Positions 1 to 9,721 are shown, numbered from the stretch's first letter. The stretch: DNA of 64,000 bases from Xenorhabdus doucetiae (GCF_000968195.1 NZ_FO704550.1:2170001-2234000), one strand, 5' to 3'. Made by a program: numbers and translations. Notes: a model not told the origin generated them from the letters alone.

Positions 1-37
1 TAGATAAATAATAAAACCCTCAGAAAAAGAAGATAGA

Positions 38-64
38 AAAGGCACAAAAAACATTTGTGCCTTT
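38..64. terminator. bidirectional terminator downstream of ydgH
   Basis: The inverted repeat GGCACAAA (41-48) / TTTGTGCC (54-61) is flanked by A and T runs, with seven T on the plus strand. It lies just past the ydgH stop on the minus strand. The plus-strand T run suggests it also ends a gene located before the window. Confidence 0.7.
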
Positions 65-102
65 TTTTACGAATTACTGAACTATTTTATTTGAATATAT
101 CA

Positions 103-1056
103 TTATTTGAATAAATCTGCACTGATGGTAACGTTGCCACCATTAGACTGCCATTCTCTCGTGATATGGTAGTATTTTGCGCCTTTTTCTGCTGCGCGTT
201 TAGCAACCTGATAAGAAACCTCAGGTGCGGTAGTGTAATAACCAGAGAAGGTGATGGAATCGAACGGAGCCATCAGAGCGGCGGATGCTTTATTCAACTC
301 TTGAATTTTTGTGCCATCAGGTAGAGTGACAGTGTAACGCCCACCTTTTGCTGACTGGGTTTCAAAAAAGTTGCCAATCACATTACTGGTTGAAGTTGAA
401 GAAGCCACACCTGGGATTTCAACTTTCTTGGCTTCTTCCCCACCTTGTGCCAGCGCCTTGCGTCCTGCTTCAGAATCGGCTGGGATTACAGCCTCACTAG
501 ACTGAACTTTACGTTTTGGCGCATCCTCTTTATAAACATAGGCGGTGACTATTTGGTTGCCACCATTATTAGGTGCAATATCACGCACAATAAAGAAGGA
601 GGCTGCATTTTTCTTTTTAGCCTCTTTAGCGATAGCTTCTTTCAGGTCAGGATCAGTAGGGAAATAGCCATTCACGGTTACCGTATCGAAAGGTTCTAAA
701 GTGGTGGCTTCAATTTTAGGTAACTCTTTGATACCGCGGTAGATGCGATAATTAGGTGTTTTATCTGCTTTTTCCGCATCTTTATGGTACAAATCGGCAA
801 CAACACGTAAGTTACCACGTCCATTGAGGTCATCGAGACTCTGGATATAAAAACTGTCAGCGCCTTTTTTATCGGCCTGACGGGAAACTGCGTCAGCAGC
901 TTCATAAATGGCATTAAAACGACCAGTCACCGAGATCCGCTCAAAAGGTTTAATCTCTGCGGCTTGTTCTGGCGTTAACTCTTTAGCCGCATGAGCAGCA
1001 GTCATCGTGGTTAGTGAGAGCACCGCGGTAGCGATGATCGTTGTCTTCAGCTTCAT
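103..1056 (-). CDS. ydgH: YdgH family periplasmic protein (three DUF1471 domains)
   Basis: Secreted protein of 317 residues, close to the 314 aa of E. coli YdgH. A signal peptide (MKLKTTIIATAVL... ending AHA) opens it. Three BhsA/McbA-type DUF1471 modules follow at about residues 27-95, 105-175 and 260-317, each with the pattern 'PFD/E-x-(I/V)-T-V-x-G-x-(F/Y)' and a later 'GAxxFxI' strand. I chose the ATG at 1056 because AAGGA sits just upstream; a longer frame to 1212 would bury the signal peptide. It diverges from pntA, the usual enterobacterial neighbour. The family is tied to envelope stress and biofilm behaviour; its molecular role is not well defined. Confidence 0.88.
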   Translation of the reverse strand: MKLKTTIIATAVLSLTTMTAAHAAKELTPEQAAEIKPFERISVTGRFNAIYEAADAVSRQADKKGADSFYIQSLDDLNGRGNLRVVADLYHKDAEKADKTPNYRIYRGIKELPKIEATTLEPFDTVTVNGYFPTDPDLKEAIAKEAKKKNAASFFIVRDIAPNNGGNQIVTAYVYKEDAPKRKVQSSEAVIPADSEAGRKALAQGGEEAKKVEIPGVASSTSTSNVIGNFFETQSAKGGRYTVTLPDGTKIQELNKASAALMAPFDSITFSGYYTTAPEVSYQVAKRAAEKGAKYYHITREWQSNGGNVTISADLFK

Positions 1057-1445
1057 AAAAAATCCTTTCGCCTTGCGCATTAAAATATTTATAACGGGCT
1101 GAACATTGTTATGTATCACATAGGGCGCAATTATTACATGTAATAATGCTAATTGTCGCAATAAATTATGTCTTCTAAGAAACGATAAGCCATTTTTAGT
1201 ATATGACACCAAGAATTTTAATAAATATAGTAAGTTATATGAATTAAAGAATGGTTTACATTAAAAGGTCATTTTGCTTTTTCTGCCTTTATGATGATAA
1301 TTCGTTGAGATTATTTTCATTGAGTTACTATTTGGTATTCTTTTGATAGATTTCGCTGATAGCAGCAATAAAGTCAAACTAATCGTTAAATAGGCTTCAA
1401 CAAGGTCATAATCAGCAATATTTCATTCTTAAAGAAGGAAACATT
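1057..1445. other. ydgH-pntA divergent intergenic region
   Basis: This 389-bp AT-rich stretch must hold the promoters of both ydgH (leftward) and pntAB (rightward). I see no convincing gene, RNA or operator in it. The pntA ribosome binding site (AAGAAGGAAA) is at its right edge. Confidence 0.6.
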
Positions 1446-2981
1446 ATGCGTATTGGTGTACCAAAAGAGCAATTTTCCAATGAAGCGCGCGTTGCTGCCA
1501 CACCCTCCACCGTGGAGCAATTGCGTAAATTGGGATTTAACGTCACCGTTGAGACGGGAGCAGGTAAACTGGCCAGTTTTGATGATGTCGCTTATCAAAA
1601 AGCGGGGGCGGATATAGCAGAAATCCACCCAGTTTGGCAATCCGATATCATTTTAAAGGTCAATGCCCCTGACGATGATGAAATTGCCTTGATGAAACAA
1701 GGTGCGACGCTGATCAGTTTTATCTGGCCGGCGCAAAATCCAGAATTAATGGCAAAGCTGGCAGAACGCAAGGTCACCGTTCTGGCGATGGATGCCGTGC
1801 CTCGAATTTCCCGCGCACAATCTTTAGATGCCCTCAGCTCAATGGCAAATATTGCCGGTTATCGCGCCATTGTTGAATCCGCTCATGAATTTGGCCGTTT
1901 TTTCACGGGGCAAATTACCGCAGCAGGCAAAATACCACCAGCGAAAGTCATGATTATTGGCGCGGGTGTGGCGGGATTGGCGGCAATTGGTGCGGCCGGT
2001 AGCCTCGGTGCAATTGTTCGCGCTTTTGATACGCGTCCAGAAGTTAAGGAACAAGTGCAAAGCATGGGAGCTGAATTTCTGGAATTGAATTTCAAGGAAG
2101 AGGCCGGCAGCGGTGACGGTTATGCAAAAGTGATGTCAGAAGCCTTTATCGAAGCCGAAATGGCGTTGTTTGCTGCACAAGCCAAAGAAGTCGATATTAT
2201 CGTGACAACGGCATTGATTCCGGGGAAACCGGCACCACGGCTTATCACAAAGGAGATGGTTGACGCCATGAAGCCCGGCAGTGTGATTGTCGATTTGGCC
2301 GCCCAAACGGGCGGCAACTGTGCATATACCCAAGCCGATAAACTTATTGTGACAGCCAATGGGGTAAAAATTATCGGCTATACGGATTTGCCCAGCCGGT
2401 TGCCAACTCAATCATCACAACTCTACGGCACCAATCTGGTTAACTTACTGAAACTACTGTGTAAAGAAAAAAATGGAGAAATTGCCATTGATTTTGATGA
2501 TGTGGTGATACGTGGTGTCACTGTGATTAAAGAGGGCGAAATCACCTGGCCAGCGCCTCCCATCCAAGTTTCAGCCCAACCAGCAACGGCCAAACCCGCC
2601 GCAGCCAAAAAAGAGGAGAAACCGGCAGAAAAGCCCAAATCTCCGTGGCTGAAGTATGGATTGCTCGCACTCGCCATCATTCTGTATGGCTGGCTGGCAG
2701 ATGTTGCGCCGAAAGAGTTTTTATCGCATTTTACCGTTTTCGCCTTGTCCTGTGTGGTCGGTTATTACGTTGTCTGGAATGTCAGCCATTCATTGCACAC
2801 CCCATTAATGTCCGTTACTAACGCGATTTCCGGCATCATTGTCGTTGGGGCTGTTCTGCAAATGGGTGAAGGGGGATGGGTCAGTTTCTTCTCATTCATT
2901 GCCGTATTAATTGCCAGCATCAATATTTTTGGTGGCTTTACTGTCACTCAACGTATGCTGAAAATGTTTCGTAAAGGATAA
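1446..2981 (+). CDS. pntA: NAD(P) transhydrogenase subunit alpha
   Basis: Alpha subunit of the inner-membrane proton-translocating transhydrogenase, which transfers hydride between NADH and NADP+ at the cost of the proton gradient. It has 511 residues against 510 in E. coli. The N-terminal domain I opens with MRIGVPKE and carries the NAD-binding glycine motif GAGVAGLAAIGAAGSLGA near residues 175-192. An Ala/Lys/Pro-rich linker (about 375-397) leads into four membrane segments (about 400-505) that form part of domain II. pntB starts 11 bp downstream, so the two are co-transcribed. AGAAGGAAA precedes the ATG. Confidence 0.97.
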   Translation: MRIGVPKEQFSNEARVAATPSTVEQLRKLGFNVTVETGAGKLASFDDVAYQKAGADIAEIHPVWQSDIILKVNAPDDDEIALMKQGATLISFIWPAQNPELMAKLAERKVTVLAMDAVPRISRAQSLDALSSMANIAGYRAIVESAHEFGRFFTGQITAAGKIPPAKVMIIGAGVAGLAAIGAAGSLGAIVRAFDTRPEVKEQVQSMGAEFLELNFKEEAGSGDGYAKVMSEAFIEAEMALFAAQAKEVDIIVTTALIPGKPAPRLITKEMVDAMKPGSVIVDLAAQTGGNCAYTQADKLIVTANGVKIIGYTDLPSRLPTQSSQLYGTNLVNLLKLLCKEKNGEIAIDFDDVVIRGVTVIKEGEITWPAPPIQVSAQPATAKPAAAKKEEKPAEKPKSPWLKYGLLALAIILYGWLADVAPKEFLSHFTVFALSCVVGYYVVWNVSHSLHTPLMSVTNAISGIIVVGAVLQMGEGGWVSFFSFIAVLIASINIFGGFTVTQRMLKMFRKG

Positions 2982-2992
2982 GGGGATAACTT

Positions 2993-4381
2993 ATGTCGAA
3001 CGGAGTAGTTACAGCAGCTTATATTGTTGCCGCCATTTTGTTTATTTTCAGTCTTGCCGGGCTTTCCCGCCACGAAAGCGCTAAACGCGGTAATATTTTT
3101 GGCATTTTGGGTATGGCCATTGCCTTGGTTGCCACGATCTTAGGGCCTGATACGGGTAATATTGGCTGGATTATTTTAGCCATGGTCATCGGTGCAGCGA
3201 TTGGCATTCGTCTCGCCAAAAAAGTGGAAATGACTGAGATGCCGGAATTGGTGGCTATCCTGCACAGTTTTGTCGGTCTGGCGGCGGTGCTGGTTGGGTT
3301 TAACAGTTTCGCCACCCACGATATTTTTGCCACCCCCATTATGGAAAATATTCATCTGACCGAAGTCTTTCTTGGGGTATTTATTGGTGCCGTCACCTTT
3401 ACCGGTTCGATTGTAGCATTTGGTAAATTGCGGGGAAAAATCTCGTCCAAGCCATTGATGTTACCACACCGGCACAAACTGAATCTGGCCGCATTGATCG
3501 TCTCCCTGATCCTGATGTTCACCTTTATCAGAACAGAAAGTGTTGGCTTGCAAGTTTTCACTTTACTGGTGATGACCATTATCGCACTGGCTTTTGGTTG
3601 GCATTTAGTGGCCTCCATTGGCGGGGCGGATATGCCGGTCGTTATTTCCATGCTGAACTCCTATTCCGGTTGGGCGGCGGCGGCGGCGGGTTTTATGCTA
3701 AGTAATGACTTGCTGATTGTCACCGGTGCTTTAGTCGGTTCTTCGGGGGCCATCCTGTCTTATATTATGTGCAAGGCGATGAACCGCTCCTTTATTAGCG
3801 TGATTGCCGGCGGTTTCGGCACCGATGGTATGGCGGCAGGGGATGCACAGGAATTGGGAGAGTATCGTGAAACAACGGCGGAAGAAGTCGCTGAACTGTT
3901 GAGAAATTCCACTTCGGTGATTATTACTCCGGGCTACGGTATGGCCGTGGCTCAAGCGCAATATCCGGTGCATGACATCACAGCGAAACTGCGTGAAAAG
4001 GGCATCAATGTTCGCTTTGGTATTCATCCCGTTGCGGGTCGGTTGCCGGGCCATATGAATGTGTTACTGGCTGAAGCTAAAGTGCCTTATGATATTGTTT
4101 TGGAAATGGATGAGATTAATGATGATTTCTCTGAAACCGATACAGTTTTAGTGATTGGTGCCAATGACACTGTTAACCCCGCCGCGCAGGAAGATCCTGC
4201 CAGTCCCATTGCCGGAATGCCGGTACTGGAAGTTTGGCACGCACAGAATGTGATTGTGTTTAAGCGCTCGATGAATACCGGATATGCCGGAGTGCAAAAT
4301 CCATTATTCTTTAAAGAAAATACACAGATGTTATTTGGTGATGCCAAAGAGAGTGTAGAGGCGATTCTTCGGGGGTTGTAA
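2993..4381 (+). CDS. pntB: NAD(P) transhydrogenase subunit beta
   Basis: Beta subunit of the PntAB transhydrogenase, 462 residues, the same length as in E. coli. The first ~270 residues are hydrophobic membrane helices that complete the proton channel with PntA. The C-terminal domain III binds NADP(H) and shows GYGMAVAQAQYPV and NDTVNPAAQEDP motifs. It follows pntA by 11 bp and is closed by a strong terminator at 4418-4454. Nothing is unusual in it. Confidence 0.97.
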   Translation: MSNGVVTAAYIVAAILFIFSLAGLSRHESAKRGNIFGILGMAIALVATILGPDTGNIGWIILAMVIGAAIGIRLAKKVEMTEMPELVAILHSFVGLAAVLVGFNSFATHDIFATPIMENIHLTEVFLGVFIGAVTFTGSIVAFGKLRGKISSKPLMLPHRHKLNLAALIVSLILMFTFIRTESVGLQVFTLLVMTIIALAFGWHLVASIGGADMPVVISMLNSYSGWAAAAAGFMLSNDLLIVTGALVGSSGAILSYIMCKAMNRSFISVIAGGFGTDGMAAGDAQELGEYRETTAEEVAELLRNSTSVIITPGYGMAVAQAQYPVHDITAKLREKGINVRFGIHPVAGRLPGHMNVLLAEAKVPYDIVLEMDEINDDFSETDTVLVIGANDTVNPAAQEDPASPIAGMPVLEVWHAQNVIVFKRSMNTGYAGVQNPLFFKENTQMLFGDAKESVEAILRGL

Positions 4382-4417
4382 TTAGAAAGAATTCAAATAA
4401 TCTAGAATCTCGAAATG

Positions 4418-4454
4418 CTAAAATAGCTTCGTTTATAATACGAAGCTATTTTAG
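4418..4454 (+). terminator. rho-independent terminator of pntAB
   Basis: Perfect 14-bp inverted repeat CTAAAATAGCTTCG / CGAAGCTATTTTAG with a 9-nt loop, followed by TTTTAG. It lies 37 bp after the pntB stop and could also serve the convergent small gene at 4515. Confidence 0.85.
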
Positions 4455-4514
4455 TTTTAGAGAAAAAATATTATTAGTTCAGTGAATAACGTTATCACAA
4501 AAAAATTGATCAGA

Positions 4515-4802
4515 TTATCCGCTTATTCTACCTTCATAGTAAGCTTGAAAAGCGGTACGTCCGGTATGAAATTCACAAGATCCAAGACGCTCTTTAAAAT
4601 GCCATGTTATCTTTCCAAATTTGGTATTCTCCGTAAATACATTGGCAAAATTATTAGAAGGATTAGAAACAAATCTATAATATTTACCGCCACCCATAGG
4701 TGCTGGGTCCTGAGGATTACAATATTTTGATGCCGATGCAGTCCCAATCCCACCAATTAATGCTGTCGCCAACGCCCCAACCGTCAATAATTTCTTAAAC
4801 AT
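4515..4802 (-). CDS. small secreted protein of unknown function
   Basis: I do not recognise this 95-residue protein. It begins with a clear Sec signal peptide (MFKKLLTVGALATALIGG..., likely cleaved after ASA near residue 25), leaving a mature form of about 70 residues with two cysteines (C28, C76) that could form a disulfide. The ATG at 4802 is preferred over one two codons upstream because AGGAG lies 7 nt before it. It stands alone, convergent to pntB and divergent from the exporter operon. Mature composition is polar and aromatic (KYYRF, AYYEG). Confidence 0.65.
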   Translation of the reverse strand: MFKKLLTVGALATALIGGIGTASASKYCNPQDPAPMGGGKYYRFVSNPSNNFANVFTENTKFGKITWHFKERLGSCEFHTGRTAFQAYYEGRISG

Positions 4803-5122
4803 AAACATTCTCCTGTAATTGCCTTAAAATTTGAAAGTTAATTTTATTGCTTGTAAAGTCACTTCTAATAATGCAAGCCAAATCTAAATCATCATCGGAT
4901 GATATCGCAATTTTAAAATTTATATATCATCTATATATTTCATTCTGGATTAGAAAGTTGGCTTTTATTATCATAAATTATGACAAATCATTACGGTGCT
5001 ATTAATCACCGACATAAGAAATATTATTGATAATTTCTCAGTGAATTATTAATTTCTCAATGTAAATGGAAGTCAGTTAATTTAATAAGAAAGATAATTG
5101 AAACGGAGAAATTATAAAAACA
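4803..5122. other. AT-rich divergent intergenic region
   Basis: About 320 bp between the leftward small secreted gene and the rightward exporter operon. It must carry promoters for both, but I see no clear operator or small gene. Confidence 0.5.
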
Positions 5123-5860
5123 ATGGATCTTATAAATGCTATGCAGCCGACAACGCCGATATCACCGGTTATCAATATGCAGCGCTTAACCCGTGTTTAT
5201 CAACATGGCGAAGAGAACCCAACACCGGTGCTAAAAAATATTACAGCACAAATTTATGCCGGCCAGAGTTGCGCCATTGTCGGAACATCGGGATCAGGCA
5301 AAAGCACTTTACTGAATATTCTCGGTCTGCTGGATAAACCCACCTCCGGAGAATACTTTCTTTGTGGTATCAATATGTCCACAGCCAATACCGACCTGCG
5401 TGCCAGAATGCGTAATAAAGAAATCGGTTTTGTTTTTCAAAGTTTTCATCTGTTGGCCGGAATGACAGCGACAGAGAACGTCGCTCTGCCGCTGCTTTAC
5501 CGCGGGTTGACTTCTTCACAAGCGCATAAAATTGCCGAAGAAAAACTGCATTTGGTGGGGCTTTCACAGCGTGCGGCTCATTATCCGGCTGACTTATCCG
5601 GCGGGCAGCGGCAGCGAGTGGCGCTCGCCAGAGCATTGGCGGGAGAACCTTCGTTACTGTTGGCCGATGAACCCACCGGTAATTTAGATCAACAAACGGC
5701 AGAAGAAATTTTATTGCTGCTTTCTTCCCTTCACACCGACAAAGCGATGACATTGGTCGTCATCACCCATGACCCGAAGGTTGCAAACCATATGCAGCGT
5801 GAATTACGCATGGTTGATGGTCAATTGCAGGAAACCAGAGGCGTAACCATTCATGCGTGA
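5123..5860 (+). CDS. ABC transporter ATP-binding protein (MacB/LolD type)
   Basis: Cytoplasmic ATPase of an ABC exporter, 245 residues, LolD/MacB-type. Walker A GTSGSGKST is at residues 54-62, the Q-loop FQSFHL at 105-110, signature LSGGQ at 158-162, and Walker B LLLADEP at 178-184. In canonical MacB this domain is fused to the permease; here it is separate and overlaps the permease gene by 8 bp. The first ATG is used, though its Shine-Dalgarno (GGAG) is rather far; the ATG at 5141 is an alternative. First gene of a four-gene tripartite exporter operon whose substrate cannot be read from sequence. Confidence 0.9.
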   Translation: MDLINAMQPTTPISPVINMQRLTRVYQHGEENPTPVLKNITAQIYAGQSCAIVGTSGSGKSTLLNILGLLDKPTSGEYFLCGINMSTANTDLRARMRNKEIGFVFQSFHLLAGMTATENVALPLLYRGLTSSQAHKIAEEKLHLVGLSQRAAHYPADLSGGQRQRVALARALAGEPSLLLADEPTGNLDQQTAEEILLLLSSLHTDKAMTLVVITHDPKVANHMQRELRMVDGQLQETRGVTIHA

Positions 5861-7058
5861 TCATCAGCCCCGCAATTACGGTATGTCGGCATTTATGATT
5901 TGGCGAGAAGCCTGGCGGAATTTATTGGCAACAGGAAGAAGCACTTTGCTTGCTTTATCAGGGATTGCCATTGGGTGTGCATCGATTGTGGCCTTTGTGA
6001 ATACCGGACATAACGCCAGCCTTGCGGCACTGAAAATGTTCAGCGGGCTGGATATCAATGTCATTACCGTCAACCTGAACACCTACGATCATGGAATTGA
6101 TAGTACATCACTTAACATGGCCGACCTGACAACGGCAATTCCGGGATTATCTTCAGCAGCACCGTGGATCTATTTTCCTTCTCCCGGACGTTATAACGGA
6201 AAAACAGATACATTTACCCTAATAGGTTCCTCTGCGGAGCTGGAAGAAGTCATGCAGTTGCGGTTGCGTTATGGCCGGTTTATCTCCGATTATGATCAGC
6301 ACGCTCCTTATCTGGTGATTGGCAACGAAGTGGCCGTGACCCTTGGTGAAGGGGAGCCATCCCGTGTGCTTGGCAAACAAATTCAGCTTGGCAATTATCT
6401 ATATACCGTGATTGGTATCTTCGAAATAAAAGGGCAAAACCCTATCTTTCCTTTTTCGCTGGACTCAGTGGTGATTGTTCCTATTAATGCCATGCGCAAA
6501 ATATCACCCAATACGGATCTGAATGGCATTATTGCCCGCACCATAACCACCGCTACCACAGAAACCGATGCAAAAGATTTATTGGCGTTGCTCAAGCGCA
6601 AGTTTCCAGTGGTTGATATCGATGTGCGGGTCGCCCAGCAACTTCTGCAAGGTCAGGAAGAACAAAGTAAAACGTTTTCTTTTATGTTGATCGGGTTGGC
6701 GGTCATTTCGCTGCTTACCGGCGGCATTGCCATTTCCAATGTGATGCTGATAAACGTATCGACCCGACGCAAAGAAATTGGGTTGCGGATGGCGTTAGGG
6801 GCACGAACGCAGGATATCCGGCGGCTTTTTTTGTATGAAGCGGCAGCATTGACTTTCGCCGGTGCCATACTGGGTGCACTGGCCGGTGTCATCGTCTCCG
6901 GTCTTTTTGTCCTTTATTCTGGCTGGTCATTTTCTTTGGCTCCGTTATCTCTTCCATTAGGAATAGGGAGTTCAATCATGGCGGGGCTTATCTCCGGTTT
7001 TTATCCCGCACACAAAGCCTCTCAAATGGAACCCGTACAGGCATTACGCGATGACTAA
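5853..7058 (+). CDS. ABC transporter permease (MacB/FtsX family)
   Basis: Inner-membrane permease of 401 residues with MacB/FtsX topology: one membrane helix near residues 29-50, a large periplasmic domain of about 230 residues (MacB_PCD type), then three helices at about 275-300, 325-355 and 365-385. The ISNVMLINVSTRRKEIGLRMALGA segment and the terminal 'P..KAS.M.P..ALR.D' are typical of the family. It overlaps the ATPase gene and the TolC-like gene by 8 bp each, so the partners are probably translationally coupled. Such pumps commonly export peptides, lipopeptides or macrolides; the cargo here is unknown. Confidence 0.9.
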   Translation: MRDHQPRNYGMSAFMIWREAWRNLLATGRSTLLALSGIAIGCASIVAFVNTGHNASLAALKMFSGLDINVITVNLNTYDHGIDSTSLNMADLTTAIPGLSSAAPWIYFPSPGRYNGKTDTFTLIGSSAELEEVMQLRLRYGRFISDYDQHAPYLVIGNEVAVTLGEGEPSRVLGKQIQLGNYLYTVIGIFEIKGQNPIFPFSLDSVVIVPINAMRKISPNTDLNGIIARTITTATTETDAKDLLALLKRKFPVVDIDVRVAQQLLQGQEEQSKTFSFMLIGLAVISLLTGGIAISNVMLINVSTRRKEIGLRMALGARTQDIRRLFLYEAAALTFAGAILGALAGVIVSGLFVLYSGWSFSLAPLSLPLGIGSSIMAGLISGFYPAHKASQMEPVQALRDD

Positions 7059-8490
7059 AAAATATTTCCTTTATGGCTCGTTAAGTTTATTTCTTCTTTT
7101 TCCTCAAACCGGGCTTTTTGCCGCTGAACAGGAACCGTTAACTTTATCAGAACCCACAAAAGAGGTTATCGGTCTGTCGTTAAGCGATGCAATAGGGCTG
7201 GGTTTGAGAAATAACTACGCGATACGCAGTGTTTATCTGGATCGTGTCGCCCAGAAATTTGACTTACGGGTGGCAGAAGACTGGTTTACACCAAAGCTAC
7301 AGCTTAGCGGGCGTTACATAGCGGGTAAAAATCAGGATGCCGATTTTAGGAAAATGAACCTTTCGCCTAATGCCACGCTACTCACCCCTTTGGGCACTCG
7401 CTTTACACTTTCATGGACACGTGAAAATACGAAATCGGGGAGAAACAACGTTCACAATGATGGCGCAAGTATGACTGTGATCCAACCGCTTTTACGGGGA
7501 GCCGGCACCGATGTGAATAATGCCCCGATTTTGCTGGCCAAACTCCAGGAACAAACCCACCGGCTGACTTTAAAAGCGACGGTTGCCGATTCAATCACAC
7601 AAATTATTCTGGCATACCATGCGTTACTTCGTGCTCAGGAGCAACAATCATTATCGGTTGCTTCCCTTAAACGTATGCAGAAATTAGTATCAATTAACAA
7701 AGAGTTGATTGAAGCCGGCAGAATGGCGCAGACAGATATCATACAAACGCAGGCCGATCTCGCCATGCAGGAGCTTTCAGCAAAAGAGGCTGAAAATAAT
7801 GTACATACCACGAAACTGGCGTTACTGAAATTACTCGCGCTAAACCATAAAACCCCTATTTATGCGACAGAGACGCTGAAAGGCACCCACATTAATCTGA
7901 ATATTGAGCAATCCATTAAAAAGGCACAGGCTCAACAACCGGATTATCTTATCCAATTACTTTCCGCAAAAACGACAGAGATTCAATTAATGCAGGCGCG
8001 AAATAAGCGGCTCTGGGATTTATCACTGGTTGGAGGGCGATCCCAGTATCGTTCATCTTCTTCTGAACCTCGAAACTGGGAAAATTACGTGGGGATACAA
8101 TTGGATATTCCGATTGGTGATATGACACAGAAACAGGCGGAAGTTCAGGCCAAAGTCAACGTCCAGAAGCAGGCGTTGCACGTGGAGGAAGCAAAAACAA
8201 ATCTGGAACAAAAAGTCATCAATGCCATCCGTGATACCGAATCACGCTGGCAGGAATATCAATTAGCGATAAAAGCCCGTTCACTTTCGCAACAGAAACT
8301 CGACATTGAACAGGAAAAATTGCAGGCCGGGCGATCCAGCAACTTTCAGGTTCTGAGTTTTGAAACTGACCTGAGAAATGCTGAAAATGCCCGCCTGAAT
8401 ACCCTGATTCACTATCTCAATGCTCAGGCTGAACTGGATCACATTCTTGGCACGACCTTAGAAAGCTGGGAGATAACCCTCAATGATTAA
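7051..8490 (+). CDS. TolC family outer membrane efflux protein
   Basis: Outer-membrane channel of 479 residues with a signal peptide at its N-terminus (FLYGSLSLFLLFPQTGLFAA). Two long amphipathic helical repeats follow, rich in Gln/Ala/Leu (for example about 170-260 and 360-450), as in TolC trimers. It completes the route across the outer membrane for the exporter encoded upstream. It overlaps the permease and the adaptor gene by 8 bp on either side. A dedicated TolC inside the operon indicates that the pump does not rely on housekeeping TolC. Confidence 0.88.
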   Translation: MTKKYFLYGSLSLFLLFPQTGLFAAEQEPLTLSEPTKEVIGLSLSDAIGLGLRNNYAIRSVYLDRVAQKFDLRVAEDWFTPKLQLSGRYIAGKNQDADFRKMNLSPNATLLTPLGTRFTLSWTRENTKSGRNNVHNDGASMTVIQPLLRGAGTDVNNAPILLAKLQEQTHRLTLKATVADSITQIILAYHALLRAQEQQSLSVASLKRMQKLVSINKELIEAGRMAQTDIIQTQADLAMQELSAKEAENNVHTTKLALLKLLALNHKTPIYATETLKGTHINLNIEQSIKKAQAQQPDYLIQLLSAKTTEIQLMQARNKRLWDLSLVGGRSQYRSSSSEPRNWENYVGIQLDIPIGDMTQKQAEVQAKVNVQKQALHVEEAKTNLEQKVINAIRDTESRWQEYQLAIKARSLSQQKLDIEQEKLQAGRSSNFQVLSFETDLRNAENARLNTLIHYLNAQAELDHILGTTLESWEITLND

Positions 8491-9721
8491 ACGTTATCGC
8501 TGGGCCATAGCGGGCATATTTATCGTGATAGTTTGTTTTTTTGCCTTTTTGTTCTTAAAACCCTCTCCGGATCAGGAATCGGTACAATGGATTGCAGTAA
8601 AACAACGCGTGATAGAAAAACGTCTTGGCTTAGTTGGTCATCTACAATCTGCGCGCCTTGAAACCATACCCGCGCCATTTGATGCCATTATCCAACACGT
8701 TTTGGTCAAAGAAGGGCAACGAGTTGAAGCTGGCCAAACCTTAGTGACGCTGGATACCCGAAAGATTGATATTGAGCTTCGGCAAGCGCAAGTTGAGATG
8801 ATCAAGGCTTCATCCGCCGTTGACCAATTACATGACTGGGAGAACAGCCAGGACGTGATCCGTGCCAGAAGAAATGTTGAAAATGCGAATCATATGGTTA
8901 TCGAATTAAAAAATAATCTTTCGAAAACGCAGGCACTTTTTTCCCGCGGCATCGTGCCAAAAATGGAAGTCGAAAACCTCCAGCAACAACTTCGCCGACA
9001 ATTAACAGAACTGGCTTCCGTACAGGATGATCTTGCCTCTATTCGACAAAAGGGCAGCATCAATAATGTTCGTGTTGCCGAAATGGAACTTCAAAATGCG
9101 ACAAGCCGTTATCAGGCGCTGCAAGAACAATATTTACATAAAGAGATCAAAGCACCATTTTCAGGTGTTGTGCTTAGGGCGGCAGCACAGGGGGAAAGTA
9201 AGAAGCTCTTAACGATTCAGACCGGCGTTCGGGTTACTGAAGGGATGCCTTTATTAGAAATGATGGACACCACACAATATCAGGTACTGGCCCAAGTTGA
9301 AGAAACCGATCTCGCCAAACTCAAAGAAGGGCAGGCAGTAAAAATTAGCGGGGAGGGATTTTCTGATCATCTTTTGGATGGAGAAATTGAAACCATTGCA
9401 ATGCAAAGTGTGAGTACGGATAAACCCGGATCGGCGATTTATTACGATGTGGTGATTAAAGTCACTTCATCCATGAACCAAGGTTATCCCATCAGGCCGG
9501 GAATGAGTGCTAAAGTCAATATTGTTATTTATCGCAATGAACAGGGCATTGTTGTACCCGAAGCCGCATTGACTCGCGATAGCAATGGGCAATTAATTGT
9601 CAATTGGCGTCCGGATTTAAAACGTCAGTCTGTGCCTCGTCAGGTCACTATCGGAGAGTCCATGCCGGAAGGAATAGAGGTTTATGGGTTGGAGGAGGGG
9701 TTTATTGCGCTGCCTCGGTAA
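8483..9721 (+). CDS. HlyD family periplasmic adaptor subunit
   Basis: Membrane-fusion protein of 412 residues. It has an N-terminal membrane anchor (about residues 8-27), a split lipoyl/barrel-sandwich domain (VLVKEGQRVEAGQTLVTLD near 72-90 and KAPFSGVVL near 220), a coiled-coil hairpin between them, and a C-terminal beta-barrel. It bridges the permease and the TolC-like channel. It is the last gene of the operon, overlapping the TolC-like gene by 8 bp. Gene order ATPase-permease-TolC-HlyD differs from macAB, where the adaptor comes first. No terminator is obvious after it. Confidence 0.9.
   Translation: MIKRYRWAIAGIFIVIVCFFAFLFLKPSPDQESVQWIAVKQRVIEKRLGLVGHLQSARLETIPAPFDAIIQHVLVKEGQRVEAGQTLVTLDTRKIDIELRQAQVEMIKASSAVDQLHDWENSQDVIRARRNVENANHMVIELKNNLSKTQALFSRGIVPKMEVENLQQQLRRQLTELASVQDDLASIRQKGSINNVRVAEMELQNATSRYQALQEQYLHKEIKAPFSGVVLRAAAQGESKKLLTIQTGVRVTEGMPLLEMMDTTQYQVLAQVEETDLAKLKEGQAVKISGEGFSDHLLDGEIETIAMQSVSTDKPGSAIYYDVVIKVTSSMNQGYPIRPGMSAKVNIVIYRNEQGIVVPEAALTRDSNGQLIVNWRPDLKRQSVPRQVTIGESMPEGIEVYGLEEGFIALPR

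Noticed and set aside
4482..4730. 82-codon plus-strand frame
   Set aside because: It is antisense to the small secreted gene, which has a clear signal peptide and ribosome binding site.
5370..5753. 127-codon minus-strand frame
   Set aside because: It lies wholly inside the ABC ATPase gene and has no recognisable domain.
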